Notes: generated by a model from the letters alone, not told the origin. 13,658 nt of DNA from JBGPIT01 sp041485125 (GCA_041485125.1 JBGPIT010000100.1:1-13658), one strand, 5' to 3'; shown: positions 5,971-13,655, counted from the stretch's first letter. Made by a program: numbers and translations.

Positions 5971-7425
5971 CTAGCCGGCCGATCGCATGCGGAGCGCTGC
6001 GCCGGCGCCGCGGTCGCTCGCGAGATCGTCGAGGCGCGTGCCGGCCGCATCGCGCGGCGCGCGCGCCGCGGCCGCGTCCGGCACCCAGAGCGCGACCCGC
6101 GTGCCGCCGCTCGGTCCCGGTGCGAGGGTGCAGCGACCGTTCAACAAGCTGACGCAGGCGGACACGAGATTCAGGCCGAGACCGGCGCCCTCGCGCTTGC
6201 GCGTGTGGCTGTCGTCGGCCTGGTGGAAGAGCTCGAAGATGCGCTCGAGCTTCTCGGGCGCGATGCCCGTCCCGGTGTCGGTGATCGTGATCTCGGTACC
6301 GAGGCCGTCGTCGCTCCGCCGCGCCTCGACCCGCACCTCGCCGCCCTCGGTGAACTTGAAGGCGTTGCCGAGCAGGTGAAAAAGCGCGCGACGGAGGAGC
6401 GCCGCGTCGGTGTGGACGACCGCGCACTCGGGGCGGATCCCGATCAGGAGCTTCGCGCCGCCGGGGTTCCACTTGTCCGGAATCGCGGTGACGATCTCAC
6501 GCACCAGCTGCGCCAGGTCGACCTGCGACCAGGAGGGCGCGATCCGCGTCGTCTCGGCGTCGACGAAGAACAGCATGTCGTCGACGAGCTGGTTCAGATG
6601 GCGGCCGTTCGAGAGCACCCGCTCGAGATACTGCGACTGCTCGTCGCTCACCGGGCCGGCGAGACCGTCCTGCAGGATCGAGCCGAAGCCGAGGATCACG
6701 CTGAGCGGCGTCCGCAGCTCGTGCGACATCAGCCCGAGGAAATGGTTCTTGGCGCGATTGGCGGTGATGAGCGAGGCGGCGAGCCGGCTGATGCCGTCCG
6801 ACTGCTCGCGCAGGGTCTCCTCCTGGCGCGAGATCGTGGTGCGGGTCTCGCCGAGCTCGCACTCGAGGTCGCGTTGGATGTCGCCCATCGAGATCCGCAC
6901 CTGCGCGAGCGTGATGATCTGGTCGATGGTCTCGCCGATGAGCTCGTGCGCGCGCTGCGAAGCGAGATCCCAGTCGCAGACGTCCACCCGCGCGCACAGC
7001 ACCGCGCCGACGCACTCGCCGCCGATCACCAGCGGCAGGCCGATCACGGTCCCGTCGATCTCGGGAACCGGCGGGCGCCGCGACCCGACGCCCTCGCCGC
7101 CCCAGCGCACCATGGCGCGCTCGCCGATCACGTCCCACACCAGCGGCAGCATCGACGCCGGACAATCGTCGCTCTCGACGCCGAAGCGCGTCGCCTGGCT
7201 GTAGCTCTCGACCAGCACCACCTCCTCGCCGCGCGTGATCACCACCACCACACGCTCGTAGCCGAGGGCGGTCACGATGCGCTCCGCGACGCTGTGGCAG
7301 AGGTCGTCGAGCGAGGCGGCGCTGTGCGCCGAGTGCACCAGGTCGCGGATGAGCGACAGATGCGTGAGCAGCGCACCGACTTCGTGCTGGGCGTCCCCCA
7401 GCGCATGTCGCAGGCTCTGGGTCAT
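5971..7425 (-). CDS. Cytosolic GAF-domain sensor histidine kinase
   Basis: A 484-aa two-component sensor kinase with no membrane segment. Residues about 28-170 form a GAF-like sensor domain, followed by a coiled-coil stretch (about 178-225). The HisKA dimerisation domain carries phospho-acceptor His235 in MSHELRTPL. The ATPase domain shows the N box with Asn354 (LLGNAFKF), the G1 box DTGTGIAP with Asp383, an F box (IFELFHQ, 396-402) and the G2 box GAGLGL (413-418). The last 45 residues are Ala/Arg rich and probably disordered. No receiver domain or response regulator occurs in the window, so its partner is elsewhere. The ATG start overlaps the HDOD stop (ATGA at 7425-7422), which fixes this start over the longer open frame and implies translational coupling. 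The ligand of the GAF domain is unknown. Confidence 0.92.
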   Translation of the reverse strand: MTQSLRHALGDAQHEVGALLTHLSLIRDLVHSAHSAASLDDLCHSVAERIVTALGYERVVVVITRGEEVVLVESYSQATRFGVESDDCPASMLPLVWDVIGERAMVRWGGEGVGSRRPPVPEIDGTVIGLPLVIGGECVGAVLCARVDVCDWDLASQRAHELIGETIDQIITLAQVRISMGDIQRDLECELGETRTTISRQEETLREQSDGISRLAASLITANRAKNHFLGLMSHELRTPLSVILGFGSILQDGLAGPVSDEQSQYLERVLSNGRHLNQLVDDMLFFVDAETTRIAPSWSQVDLAQLVREIVTAIPDKWNPGGAKLLIGIRPECAVVHTDAALLRRALFHLLGNAFKFTEGGEVRVEARRSDDGLGTEITITDTGTGIAPEKLERIFELFHQADDSHTRKREGAGLGLNLVSACVSLLNGRCTLAPGPSGGTRVALWVPDAAAARAPRDAAGTRLDDLASDRGAGAALRMRSAG

Positions 7426-8276
7426 GCCTCGCCTCCGAAGAACGAGCGCAGCTCGTCTTTCTGACCTTGCAGAGCGGCGGCGATCTCCACCCAAGTCGAG
7501 AACGTCAGCCCCGCGGTGCCGCCGGTGAGGAGCTGCTCCGCTTGGGGGTCGATGCCGCCGCCGTCGAGATCCGTCCAATGCACCAGCCGGTTGGCGAGGT
7601 TGACCATCGCGGGCGTCGCGAGCGTCGCCGCCGGCTCCAGCCGGTCGTGGTGGTGCGCCGCCGTGCTCGCGATCGCGAACGGCAGCTGCCAGGCCTCCGC
7701 GAGCCAGGCACCCGCTTGCGCGTGATCGACGCCGAAGGCCTCGCGCTCGCGCGCGACCAGCTCTGCGGCGGGCCCGGCCGAGACCGCGCCGTAGCGCTCC
7801 TTGAAGCGCAGGGTGAGGATCACGCGGCCGACGTCGTGCAGCAGTCCGGCGGTGAAGACCTCCTCCGGGTCGGCGGCACGCGTGCGCTGCGCGATCAGCC
7901 GCGCCGCCGCGCCGACCAACGCCGAATGTGCCCACAGGTCCGCGAGCGAGGGCCCGCGCTCCACGGCCAGCGTCTCCCAGATCTTCACGCCGAGGGCGAG
8001 GTTCCGCACCGTCGAGAAGCCGAGCAGCATCACCGCACGCGAAACGCTCGCGACCTGGCGCGAGTAGCCGAAGAAGCCGCTGTTCGCGAGCCGCAGGACG
8101 CGCGCCGTGAGCGACTGGTCACGCTGCATGACCTCGACCAGGTCCCGCACCGACGAGCGGTCGCCGTCGACGACGGTGAGGATGCGCGCCAAGAGCACCG
8201 GGATCGTCGGCAGCTCTTTGGCGTTGATGATCTCGGCTCTGAGACGGGCGAGTTGGCTGCTGTCGCTGCTGGCCAC
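7422..8276 (-). CDS. HDOD-domain signalling protein
   Basis: A 284-aa protein that is almost entirely one HDOD domain (residues about 15-225), a family related to HD phosphohydrolases and found in bacterial signal transduction. Visible are ELPTIPVLLARIL (21-33), DQSLTARVLRLANSGFF (53-69), LWAHSALVGA (114-123), the HD pair His147-Asp148 in AGLLHDVGR, FGVDHAQAGAWL (181-192) and HHHD (208-211). This follows the usual HDOD consensus; whether it is catalytic is not known for the family in general. The GTG start at 8276 is chosen because GGAGG lies seven bases upstream; ATG codons at 8300 and 8315 are in frame but have no ribosome site. It is first in a minus-strand unit with the histidine kinase, overlapping it by four bases, so the two probably act in one pathway. 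Confidence 0.9.
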   Translation of the reverse strand: MASSDSSQLARLRAEIINAKELPTIPVLLARILTVVDGDRSSVRDLVEVMQRDQSLTARVLRLANSGFFGYSRQVASVSRAVMLLGFSTVRNLALGVKIWETLAVERGPSLADLWAHSALVGAAARLIAQRTRAADPEEVFTAGLLHDVGRVILTLRFKERYGAVSAGPAAELVAREREAFGVDHAQAGAWLAEAWQLPFAIASTAAHHHDRLEPAATLATPAMVNLANRLVHWTDLDGGGIDPQAEQLLTGGTAGLTFSTWVEIAAALQGQKDELRSFFGGEA

Positions 8277-8283
8277 GGGGGTG

Positions 8284-8288
8284 CCTCC
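8284..8288 (-). promoter_or_regulatory. Ribosome-binding site fixing the GTG start of the HDOD gene
   Basis: GGAGG on the minus strand ends seven bases before GTG 8276-8274. The two in-frame ATG codons farther upstream (8300, 8315) have no such site, and the first would place this motif inside the gene. GTG is therefore the better start. Confidence 0.6.
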
Positions 8289-8466
8289 ATCACTGCGCAT
8301 GCCGGTTGCGCGCATGGCGTGCCGATCGTCGCCGGTCGGTGATCGCCACGGGGAGTATCGGACGGCGCCGGCACGGACTTGAGAGGCCGGAGCGGAGCGA
8401 GGAATTTGGCCACGTTGTGCGGCCCACGGCGGCCGGCTCGCACCGCGGCGAGGACGACGGGCGACG

Positions 8467-8495
8467 TTGCGCGGCGCGCATGATCTCCCTATAGA
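8467..8495 (+). promoter_or_regulatory. Candidate promoter of the SDR-acyltransferase-patatin operon
   Basis: TTGCGC (8467-8472) and TATAGA (8490-8495) are separated by exactly 17 bases. The -10 is the clearest TATA-like element in the 237-bp divergent gap (8277-8513). Transcription would start near 8502, leaving a leader of about 12 nt before the ATG at 8514, with no Shine-Dalgarno site. The -35 matches only TTG. No convincing promoter is seen for the HDOD gene in the same gap. Confidence 0.45.
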
Positions 8496-8513
8496 CTGTC
8501 GGCCGCATCCCGC

Positions 8514-9431
8514 ATGGAACGCCTTCTCATCACCGGTATCGCGGGCGGCCAGGGCCGCCTCGTCGCCAAGCGAGTCGCCGACGAGTTCGAGGTGAGCGGC
8601 GTCGATCGAGTGCCCTGGGAAGGCCACCCGCATCAGATCCACGTCCACACCATGGATCTCCGCAAGAAGAAGTTCGAGGACATCTTCCGGCGCGAGCGTC
8701 CGACCGCGGTCGTCCACCTGGCGTTCATCCGCCACCTGCGCGGCAGCCCGCAGCTCCGCCACGAGATCAACGTCGCCGGGACCAAGCGCCTGCTCGAGTG
8801 CTGTGCGCGCTACGGCGTGAAGAAGCTCGTCGTGCTGTCGAGCTCGTACGTGTACGGGGCGCTGCCGGAGAACCCGTACTACATGGACGAGGATACGGCG
8901 CTGAACCTCAGCCGCCACTATCCCGAGATCCGCGACCTCGGCGAGGTCGATACGCTCTGCACCACGTTCCTCTGGAAGTATCCCGAGATCGCGACCGCGA
9001 TCTTGCGGCCGGTCAACACGCTCGGCTACTACGTGCACAGCGCGATCGGCGCATATCTGAAGCTGCGTTACGTGCCGACCATCATGGGCTTCAATCCCAT
9101 GATGCAGTTCATCCACGAGGAGGACGTCGCCGAGGCGATCGCGTCCACGCTCGAGACCGGCGCGCGCGGCGTCTTCAACGTGGTGGGACCGGGAGCGGTG
9201 CCGCTCAAGGTCGCGATCCGCGAGACCGGCGGGAGGGTGCTGCCGCTTCCGGAGACGGCGGCGCGGATCTCGATCGATCGCCTGTTCCGCGTCGGGCTCT
9301 ACCATCTCCCCGGCGCGGCGATCGACTTCGTGAAGTATCCCTGTACGATTGACGGGAAGCGCTTCCAGCAGGCGACGCGGTTCAAGCCGCTCTTCTCGCT
9401 CCCGGAAACGTTCAGCAGCGTGCGGCACTGA
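8514..9431 (+). CDS. Atypical extended SDR / NAD-dependent epimerase-dehydratase family protein
   Basis: A 305-aa Rossmann-fold protein. TGIAGGQGR (7-15) is the extended-SDR nucleotide motif GxxGxxG (Gly8, 11, 14), and Asp31 at the end of beta-2 suggests NAD rather than NADP. VVHLAF (66-71), INVAGTKRLLE (85-95) and LSSSYVYG (108-115, active-site serine region) follow the epimerase pattern, as do ILRPVNTLG (163-171) and FIHEEDVAEAI (199-209). The YxxxK site is replaced: YPEIRDLGE (136-144) gives Tyr136, Arg140, Glu144 in Y-x3-R-x3-E spacing. The substrate is unknown; adjacency to an acyltransferase and a patatin suggests a lipid or a lipid headgroup. An alternative is a non-catalytic NAD-sensing SDR. 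The acyltransferase gene follows after 20 nt. Confidence 0.85.
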   Translation: MERLLITGIAGGQGRLVAKRVADEFEVSGVDRVPWEGHPHQIHVHTMDLRKKKFEDIFRRERPTAVVHLAFIRHLRGSPQLRHEINVAGTKRLLECCARYGVKKLVVLSSSYVYGALPENPYYMDEDTALNLSRHYPEIRDLGEVDTLCTTFLWKYPEIATAILRPVNTLGYYVHSAIGAYLKLRYVPTIMGFNPMMQFIHEEDVAEAIASTLETGARGVFNVVGPGAVPLKVAIRETGGRVLPLPETAARISIDRLFRVGLYHLPGAAIDFVKYPCTIDGKRFQQATRFKPLFSLPETFSSVRH

Positions 9432-9451
9432 GCCGCGCAGCGAGGCGGGCC

Positions 9452-10729
9452 GTGGCGAAGAACATCAAGAGCACCTCCGAGGGGCGTCCCCGCAGTCGCA
9501 CCGGCGCGACGCGAGACGGAGGCTTCCCGGTCGGGGTGGCGCGTCCTCTGCGCGAGGAACGTGATGGTGGAGGAGAGCTCGCGGATCCGAACGCGGACGT
9601 CGCGACGGCGCGCACGGCGCCCGTAGAAGTCGCACCGCCGCGCGAAGCGGGCGACGTGGCCCCGCCCCGTATGTCCGCCGACGTTCCGCCGGCGCGCGCG
9701 ACGGCGGGCAACGTCAAGGCGGCGCGGCGCGCGAGCACGCGGAAGGCGGCGCGCGAGAAGTCGCCCGCCGCGACGCTGCCCGCGGCGCCGCCGCCCGGCG
9801 CGCCGGCGCCGTCGCGCAGCCGGATCGTCGATCCCTTCGACGACGAGCGGACGCCGAACGTCCTGAACGACTCGCTCGACGCGCTCCACGGGCTCGCGGG
9901 CGGGATCCTCGAGAGCTTGGCGCCGCAGGTGATCCGCGACCTGAATCGCGAGATCGGCGCGCGCATCGCCAAGGCGCCGCTCGAGCTCAACAGCTACGGC
10001 TACGATCCGTGGGGGCTGAACGTCGACGTCGCGCGGCGGACGCTCGTCGTGTTCGCGCTGTTCTACAAGTACTACTTCCGGGTCCAGACCCGCGGCATCG
10101 AGAACCTGCCGCGCGGGCGCATGCTGGTGATCGCGAACCACGCCGGGCAGATCGCGATCGACGCCTGCATGATCGGCACCGCGACCGTGCTCGAGGCCGA
10201 CCCGCCGCGTCCGCTGCGCGGCATGGGCGAGTACTGGCTGCCGACCCTGCCCTTCGTCAACGTCTTCATGGCGCGCGTCGGCGGCGTCGTCGGCACGCCC
10301 AAGAACGCCGTCGACATCCTCGAGCACGGCGAGGCGGTGATCGCGTTTCCCGAGGGCGTGCGCGGCATGAACAAGCCTTTCAGCAAGCGCTACCAGCTGC
10401 AGGAGTTCGGCAACGGCTTCATGCGCCTCGCGCTGGAGACCAACACGCCGATCGTGCCGGTCGCGGTGGTCGGCTCGGAGGAGCAGGCGCCGTCGCTCGG
10501 CAGCATCGCGCCGCTGGCGCGGCTCCTCAACATGCCGGCGTTTCCGATGCTTCTGACGCCCTTCCCGCTGCCGGTGCGGTACCACATCTACTTCGGTGAG
10601 CCGATGGAGTTCCGTGGGAATCACAACGACGAGGACGAGGTCATCGTGAAGAAGGTGAACCAGGTGAAGGACCGGATCAACGAGATGATTCAGCGGGGGC
10701 TCCGGCAGCGCCGGGGCCTGTTCGTCTAG
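9452..10729 (+). CDS. Lysophospholipid/acylglycerol acyltransferase with long disordered N-terminus
   Basis: A 425-aa PlsC-superfamily acyltransferase, which moves acyl groups from acyl-CoA or acyl-ACP to a glycerolipid at the membrane. The catalytic region spans about 195-385. NHAGQIAID (229-237) is the first motif with His230 and Asp237, spaced HX6D instead of the canonical HX4D; I associate this spacing with MGAT-like acyltransferases. IAFPEGVRG (297-305) is the Glu/Arg substrate motif and PIVPVAVVG (333-341) the fourth block. Residues 1-120 are rich in Arg, Ala, Pro and Lys, have no domain I know, and end in a histone-H1-like basic stretch (89-104). The GTG start has GAGG six bases upstream (9442-9445). 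An internal start removing part of the tail is possible. The patatin gene begins 2 nt after the stop. Confidence 0.88.
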   Translation: MAKNIKSTSEGRPRSRTGATRDGGFPVGVARPLREERDGGGELADPNADVATARTAPVEVAPPREAGDVAPPRMSADVPPARATAGNVKAARRASTRKAAREKSPAATLPAAPPPGAPAPSRSRIVDPFDDERTPNVLNDSLDALHGLAGGILESLAPQVIRDLNREIGARIAKAPLELNSYGYDPWGLNVDVARRTLVVFALFYKYYFRVQTRGIENLPRGRMLVIANHAGQIAIDACMIGTATVLEADPPRPLRGMGEYWLPTLPFVNVFMARVGGVVGTPKNAVDILEHGEAVIAFPEGVRGMNKPFSKRYQLQEFGNGFMRLALETNTPIVPVAVVGSEEQAPSLGSIAPLARLLNMPAFPMLLTPFPLPVRYHIYFGEPMEFRGNHNDEDEVIVKKVNQVKDRINEMIQRGLRQRRGLFV

Positions 10730-10731
10730 TC

Positions 10732-11730
10732 GTGGCGAAGAAGCAGAAGCGCGTCTTCATCCTCGGCGGCGGCGCGGCGCTCGGTGCGCATCACGTCGGC
10801 GCGCTCAAGTACCTCGACGAGGAGGGCATCAAGCCCGACACGATCGTCGCCAGCTCGATCGGCGTGATCAACGCGTGCGTGTACGCGTCGGGCGGTGTGC
10901 CGCAGCTCGAGGAGGCGTGGAAGAACTTCCGCTCGATGCCGCGCATCTTCTCGCCGAGCTTCCGGCACAACCCGCTCGTCGGCCGCTCGCTCTTCTCGCT
11001 CGACCGGCTGGCGAGCGCGATCGAGGAGTACATCGACTTCCCGAAAATCTACGAGAGCCGCCTCGACCTCGAGTTCATTTTGCTGAATCTCTCGCGCGGC
11101 CGCGGCGAGGTGTACTCGCGGCGCGACTGCTCCAACTGGCGCGAGCTCCGCACCATCTCGCGCGCGGGCTACTCGATTCCAATGCTGTTCCCGCCGATCC
11201 AATTCCGCGGCGATTGGTTCGTCGACGGCGGCTTCGCGTGGAACATCCCGCTCGAGCACGCGCTCGGCCTCGGTGCGACCGAGGTGTATCTCTTGGCGCC
11301 GATCGCGAGCCAGCTGCCCTACAAGGCCCGCTTCCGTTCGATCGTCGACTTCATGCAGCGCTTCGTCGACGTCATGTGGCGGACGATCGGCAACATGGGC
11401 TACCTCTACGCCCGCATGGACGACGGACGCTTCAACGGCGTGCCCGTCACCGTGATCGAGCCCGGCGAGCAGTTCAGCGGCTTCGGTCCGCTGCACGTGT
11501 TCAACGCCTATCCGCGGAAGAATCGCGTGCTGATCGAGGCCGGCTACCGCGACGCCAAGCGCGTCCTCGCGGTCCGCAAGCGGCTCGAGGCGCACGCGAA
11601 GAGCACGCGCCAGCGACTCAAGACCGCCGAGGTCGCACAAGCGACGGCGGCCGCGAGCGAGGGCGCGGGCATCACGACCAGCGGCAAGGTCGTCGCGCTG
11701 CGGACGAGCGTCGCGCCGGGACGGCGCTGA
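10732..11730 (+). CDS. Patatin-like phospholipase / acylhydrolase
   Basis: A 332-aa patatin-domain protein, probably hydrolysing acyl esters of phospholipids or neutral lipids with a Ser-Asp dyad. The oxyanion loop is GGGAALG (12-18). The nucleophile elbow reads A-S-S-I-G (40-44) with Ser42, an Ala replacing the first Gly of GxSxG. Asp165 lies in VDGG (164-167). HNPLVGRSLFSL (79-90) and AGYSIPMLFPPI (145-156) are usual patatin segments. No signal peptide or membrane segment is seen, so it is probably cytosolic or peripheral on the inner membrane. The last ~50 residues are basic and low in complexity. The GTG start follows the acyltransferase stop by 2 nt, so translation is probably coupled; paired acyltransferase and hydrolase suggest acyl-chain remodelling. 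Confidence 0.9.
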   Translation: MAKKQKRVFILGGGAALGAHHVGALKYLDEEGIKPDTIVASSIGVINACVYASGGVPQLEEAWKNFRSMPRIFSPSFRHNPLVGRSLFSLDRLASAIEEYIDFPKIYESRLDLEFILLNLSRGRGEVYSRRDCSNWRELRTISRAGYSIPMLFPPIQFRGDWFVDGGFAWNIPLEHALGLGATEVYLLAPIASQLPYKARFRSIVDFMQRFVDVMWRTIGNMGYLYARMDDGRFNGVPVTVIEPGEQFSGFGPLHVFNAYPRKNRVLIEAGYRDAKRVLAVRKRLEAHAKSTRQRLKTAEVAQATAAASEGAGITTSGKVVALRTSVAPGRR

Positions 11731-11762
11731 AACGCCCGCGCCGCGCAGCTGAGCCTCGTGCA

Positions 11763-11774
11763 CCGTTGCAACGG
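11763..11774. repeat. Perfect 12-bp palindrome upstream of the second acyl-CoA dehydrogenase gene
   Basis: CCGTTGCAACGG is fully self-complementary and sits in the 113-base gap (11731-11843) between the patatin and dehydrogenase genes, 69 bases before the ATG. The core GTTGCAAC also occurs at 3748-3755 upstream of the GIY-YIG-like gene, with similar flanks (GCACCG before, GCG after). Possible operator. No terminator or clear promoter is seen in this gap. Confidence 0.3.
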
Positions 11775-11843
11775 GCGATGTTCCGCCTGAGCGCGAAGAA
11801 GCGAGCGAGTCTGCCGGCTTAACGCCGCTCCGAGGAATGACAC

Positions 11844-13655
11844 ATGGCACAGCCGTTGCTGAATGGCGGTGTGATGATGATCGAGAACGGCACCGTTCCC
11901 GGCGGCAACTTCCTGATCGGTACGACCGTCCGCGATCTCTTCACCTGCGAGGACCTGTCGAACGAGGATCGGGTGATCGCCGAGATCGCCGAGAGCTTCG
12001 TGCGGCGCGAGATCCTGCCGCGGGTCGATGCGATCGAAAGCCAAACCCCCGGGTTGATGCGATCGCTCCTCGAGAAAGCCGGCGAGCTCGGCCTCCTGAT
12101 GTTCGACATCCCGGAGAAGCACGGCGGCCTCGGCGTCAGCAAGGCGGCGTCGATGTTAATCGGCGAGCGCGCCTTCAAGCTGGCGTCGTTCTCCGTCGCG
12201 TGGGGCGCGCATACGGGGATCGGCACCCTCCCCCTCCTCTTCTACGGGACCGCCGAGCAGAAGGAGCGCTACCTTCCTAGCCTCATGACCGGCGAGCGGA
12301 TCGCGGCGTACGCGCTGACCGAGCCGGGCTCGGGAAGCGACGCGCTCGGCGCGCGAACGAAGGCCGTCCCGACGACCGCTGGCGACGGATACCACTTGAC
12401 GGGCGTCAAGCAGTTCATCACCAACGGCGGTTTCGCGGATCTCTTCACCGTGTTCGCCAAGGTCGACGGCGAGAAGTTCACCGCGTTCCTCGTCGAGCGT
12501 GACACACCGGGCGTGAGCATCGGTCCCGAGGAGGACAAGCTCGGCATCAAGGGCTCGTCGACCTGCCAGCTGATCCTCGAGGACGTCTTCGTCCCCGTCG
12601 AGAACCTGCTCGGCGAGCTCGGCAGGGGCCACAAGATCGCGTTCAACATCCTCAACATCGGGCGGTTGAAGCTCGGCGCCGGCGCGCTCGGGGCGGCGCG
12701 CGAGTGCCTGGAGGCGGCGGTCAAGTATGCGAGCGACCGCCGGCAGTTCCAGACCCCGATCGTCGAGTTCGGCGCGATCCAGCGGAAGATCGCCGACATG
12801 GCGGTGCGGATCTACGTCGCCGACTCGCTCAGCTATCGCACCGCCGGCTTGATCGACGCGCTGCTCGCGCGGCTCGAGCCGGCGGACCCCGACTACGACG
12901 CGCAAGTCATCAAGGCGATCGAGGAGTACACGATCGAGCAGTCGATCGTAAAAGTGTTCGGGACCGAGACGCTCGACTTCGTCGTCGACGAGGGTCTGCA
13001 GATCTTCGGCGGCTACGGCTTCGTCGCCGACTATCCGCTCGAGCGACAGTACCGCGACTCGCGCATCAACCGGATCTTCGAGGGCACCAACGAGATCAAC
13101 CGGCTGCTGATCCCGGCGACCGTCATGAAACGGGTCATGACGCAGGGGCTGCCCGTGCTCGAGTTCATGCAGGACGTCGAGCGTGAGCTCGCGCAGGGGA
13201 ACGGGGACGTGATGCCGTGCGATGGACCGCTCGGGCGCGAGATCGACGCGGTGAACCAGGCGAAGAAGCTCGTCGCCTATACGACGCAGCTGCTCTTGCA
13301 GCGCGAGCCGGCCGAGGTCGGGCGGAAGCAGCAGCACCTCGAGCAGCTCGCCGACATGATCATCGACCTCTACGCGATGGAGAGCGCCGTCGCGCGGACG
13401 CAGAAGCTCATCGCCCGCCGTGGCGAAGAGAAGGTCAAGTTCGAGCGCGATCTGACCGCGGTGTTCGTCGGCGAAGCGAGCGAGCGGCTCGCCGCCCATG
13501 CACGCCAGCTGTTCGGGAACGACACCACCGGCGACGAGCTCGAGCGGAGCTTCGCGGTCATCGAGAGGCTCACGCCGTATCGTCCCGTCGGGACGATCGA
13601 CGCACGCACGCGGATCGCCGAGCACGTGACCGGGCAAGCCGGCATTCTCGCCTGA
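11844..13655 (+). CDS. Acyl-CoA dehydrogenase, VLCAD / Bacillus FadE-type (~600 aa)
   Basis: A 603-aa flavoenzyme for the first, FAD-dependent step of fatty acid beta-oxidation, with the extra C-terminal helical domain (about 440-603) of the VLCAD/ACAD9/Bacillus FadE group. The start GGNFLIGTTVRDLFTCEDLS (20-39) resembles the GGSFLI...DVFTPEDF opening I recall from that group. ACAD motifs are YALTEPGSGSDA (146-157), QFITNGGFAD (190-199), DRRQFQTPIVEFGAIQ (298-313), QIFGGYGF (386-393) and IFEGTNEINR (411-420), giving catalytic Glu413. Long-chain acyl-CoA is the likely but unproven substrate. ATG 11844 has GAGGA (11832-11836) seven bases upstream. It lies on the same strand 113 nt after the patatin gene and could be cotranscribed or separately regulated. 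The gene is complete; only three bases follow its stop. Confidence 0.93.
   Translation: MAQPLLNGGVMMIENGTVPGGNFLIGTTVRDLFTCEDLSNEDRVIAEIAESFVRREILPRVDAIESQTPGLMRSLLEKAGELGLLMFDIPEKHGGLGVSKAASMLIGERAFKLASFSVAWGAHTGIGTLPLLFYGTAEQKERYLPSLMTGERIAAYALTEPGSGSDALGARTKAVPTTAGDGYHLTGVKQFITNGGFADLFTVFAKVDGEKFTAFLVERDTPGVSIGPEEDKLGIKGSSTCQLILEDVFVPVENLLGELGRGHKIAFNILNIGRLKLGAGALGAARECLEAAVKYASDRRQFQTPIVEFGAIQRKIADMAVRIYVADSLSYRTAGLIDALLARLEPADPDYDAQVIKAIEEYTIEQSIVKVFGTETLDFVVDEGLQIFGGYGFVADYPLERQYRDSRINRIFEGTNEINRLLIPATVMKRVMTQGLPVLEFMQDVERELAQGNGDVMPCDGPLGREIDAVNQAKKLVAYTTQLLLQREPAEVGRKQQHLEQLADMIIDLYAMESAVARTQKLIARRGEEKVKFERDLTAVFVGEASERLAAHARQLFGNDTTGDELERSFAVIERLTPYRPVGTIDARTRIAEHVTGQAGILA

Noticed and set aside
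7426..7935. Upstream extension of the histidine kinase frame to 7935
   Set aside because: It overlaps the HDOD coding sequence in another frame and reads as Arg/Ala-rich noise; ATG 7425 in the ATGA overlap is the natural start.
8295..8316. Two GCGCATG repeats near the HDOD start, as direct-repeat regulatory sites
   Set aside because: Seven bases of a very common GC-rich word; they coincide with unused ATG codons and have no further symmetry.
8277..9428. Open frame on the minus strand extending the HDOD protein far upstream across the SDR gene
   Set aside because: The HDOD domain begins after GTG 8276, which has a good ribosome site; the upstream part is antisense to a well-supported SDR gene and has no domain character.
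9299..10624. 441-residue minus-strand frame opposite the acyltransferase gene
   Set aside because: His/Arg/Asp/Val-rich shadow with no recognisable fold; the plus strand has clear acyltransferase motifs.
11733..11777. CGCCCG and CGGGCG as a possible terminator stem after the patatin gene
   Set aside because: The loop would be over 30 bases and no T-run follows.
4609..12066. GCGATCGC octamers (HIP1-like) at the 4609-4640 block, 5332, 7669, 9135 and 12059
   Set aside because: More than simple base composition predicts by rough estimate, but ATC-GCG and GCG-ATC codon pairs are frequent here, so I cannot separate it from codon use without a genome-wide count.
12156..13637. 493-residue minus-strand frame opposite the second acyl-CoA dehydrogenase gene
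   Set aside because: Composition is that of antisense codons of an ACAD (Leu/Asp/Arg/Val/Glu repeats), with no domain.
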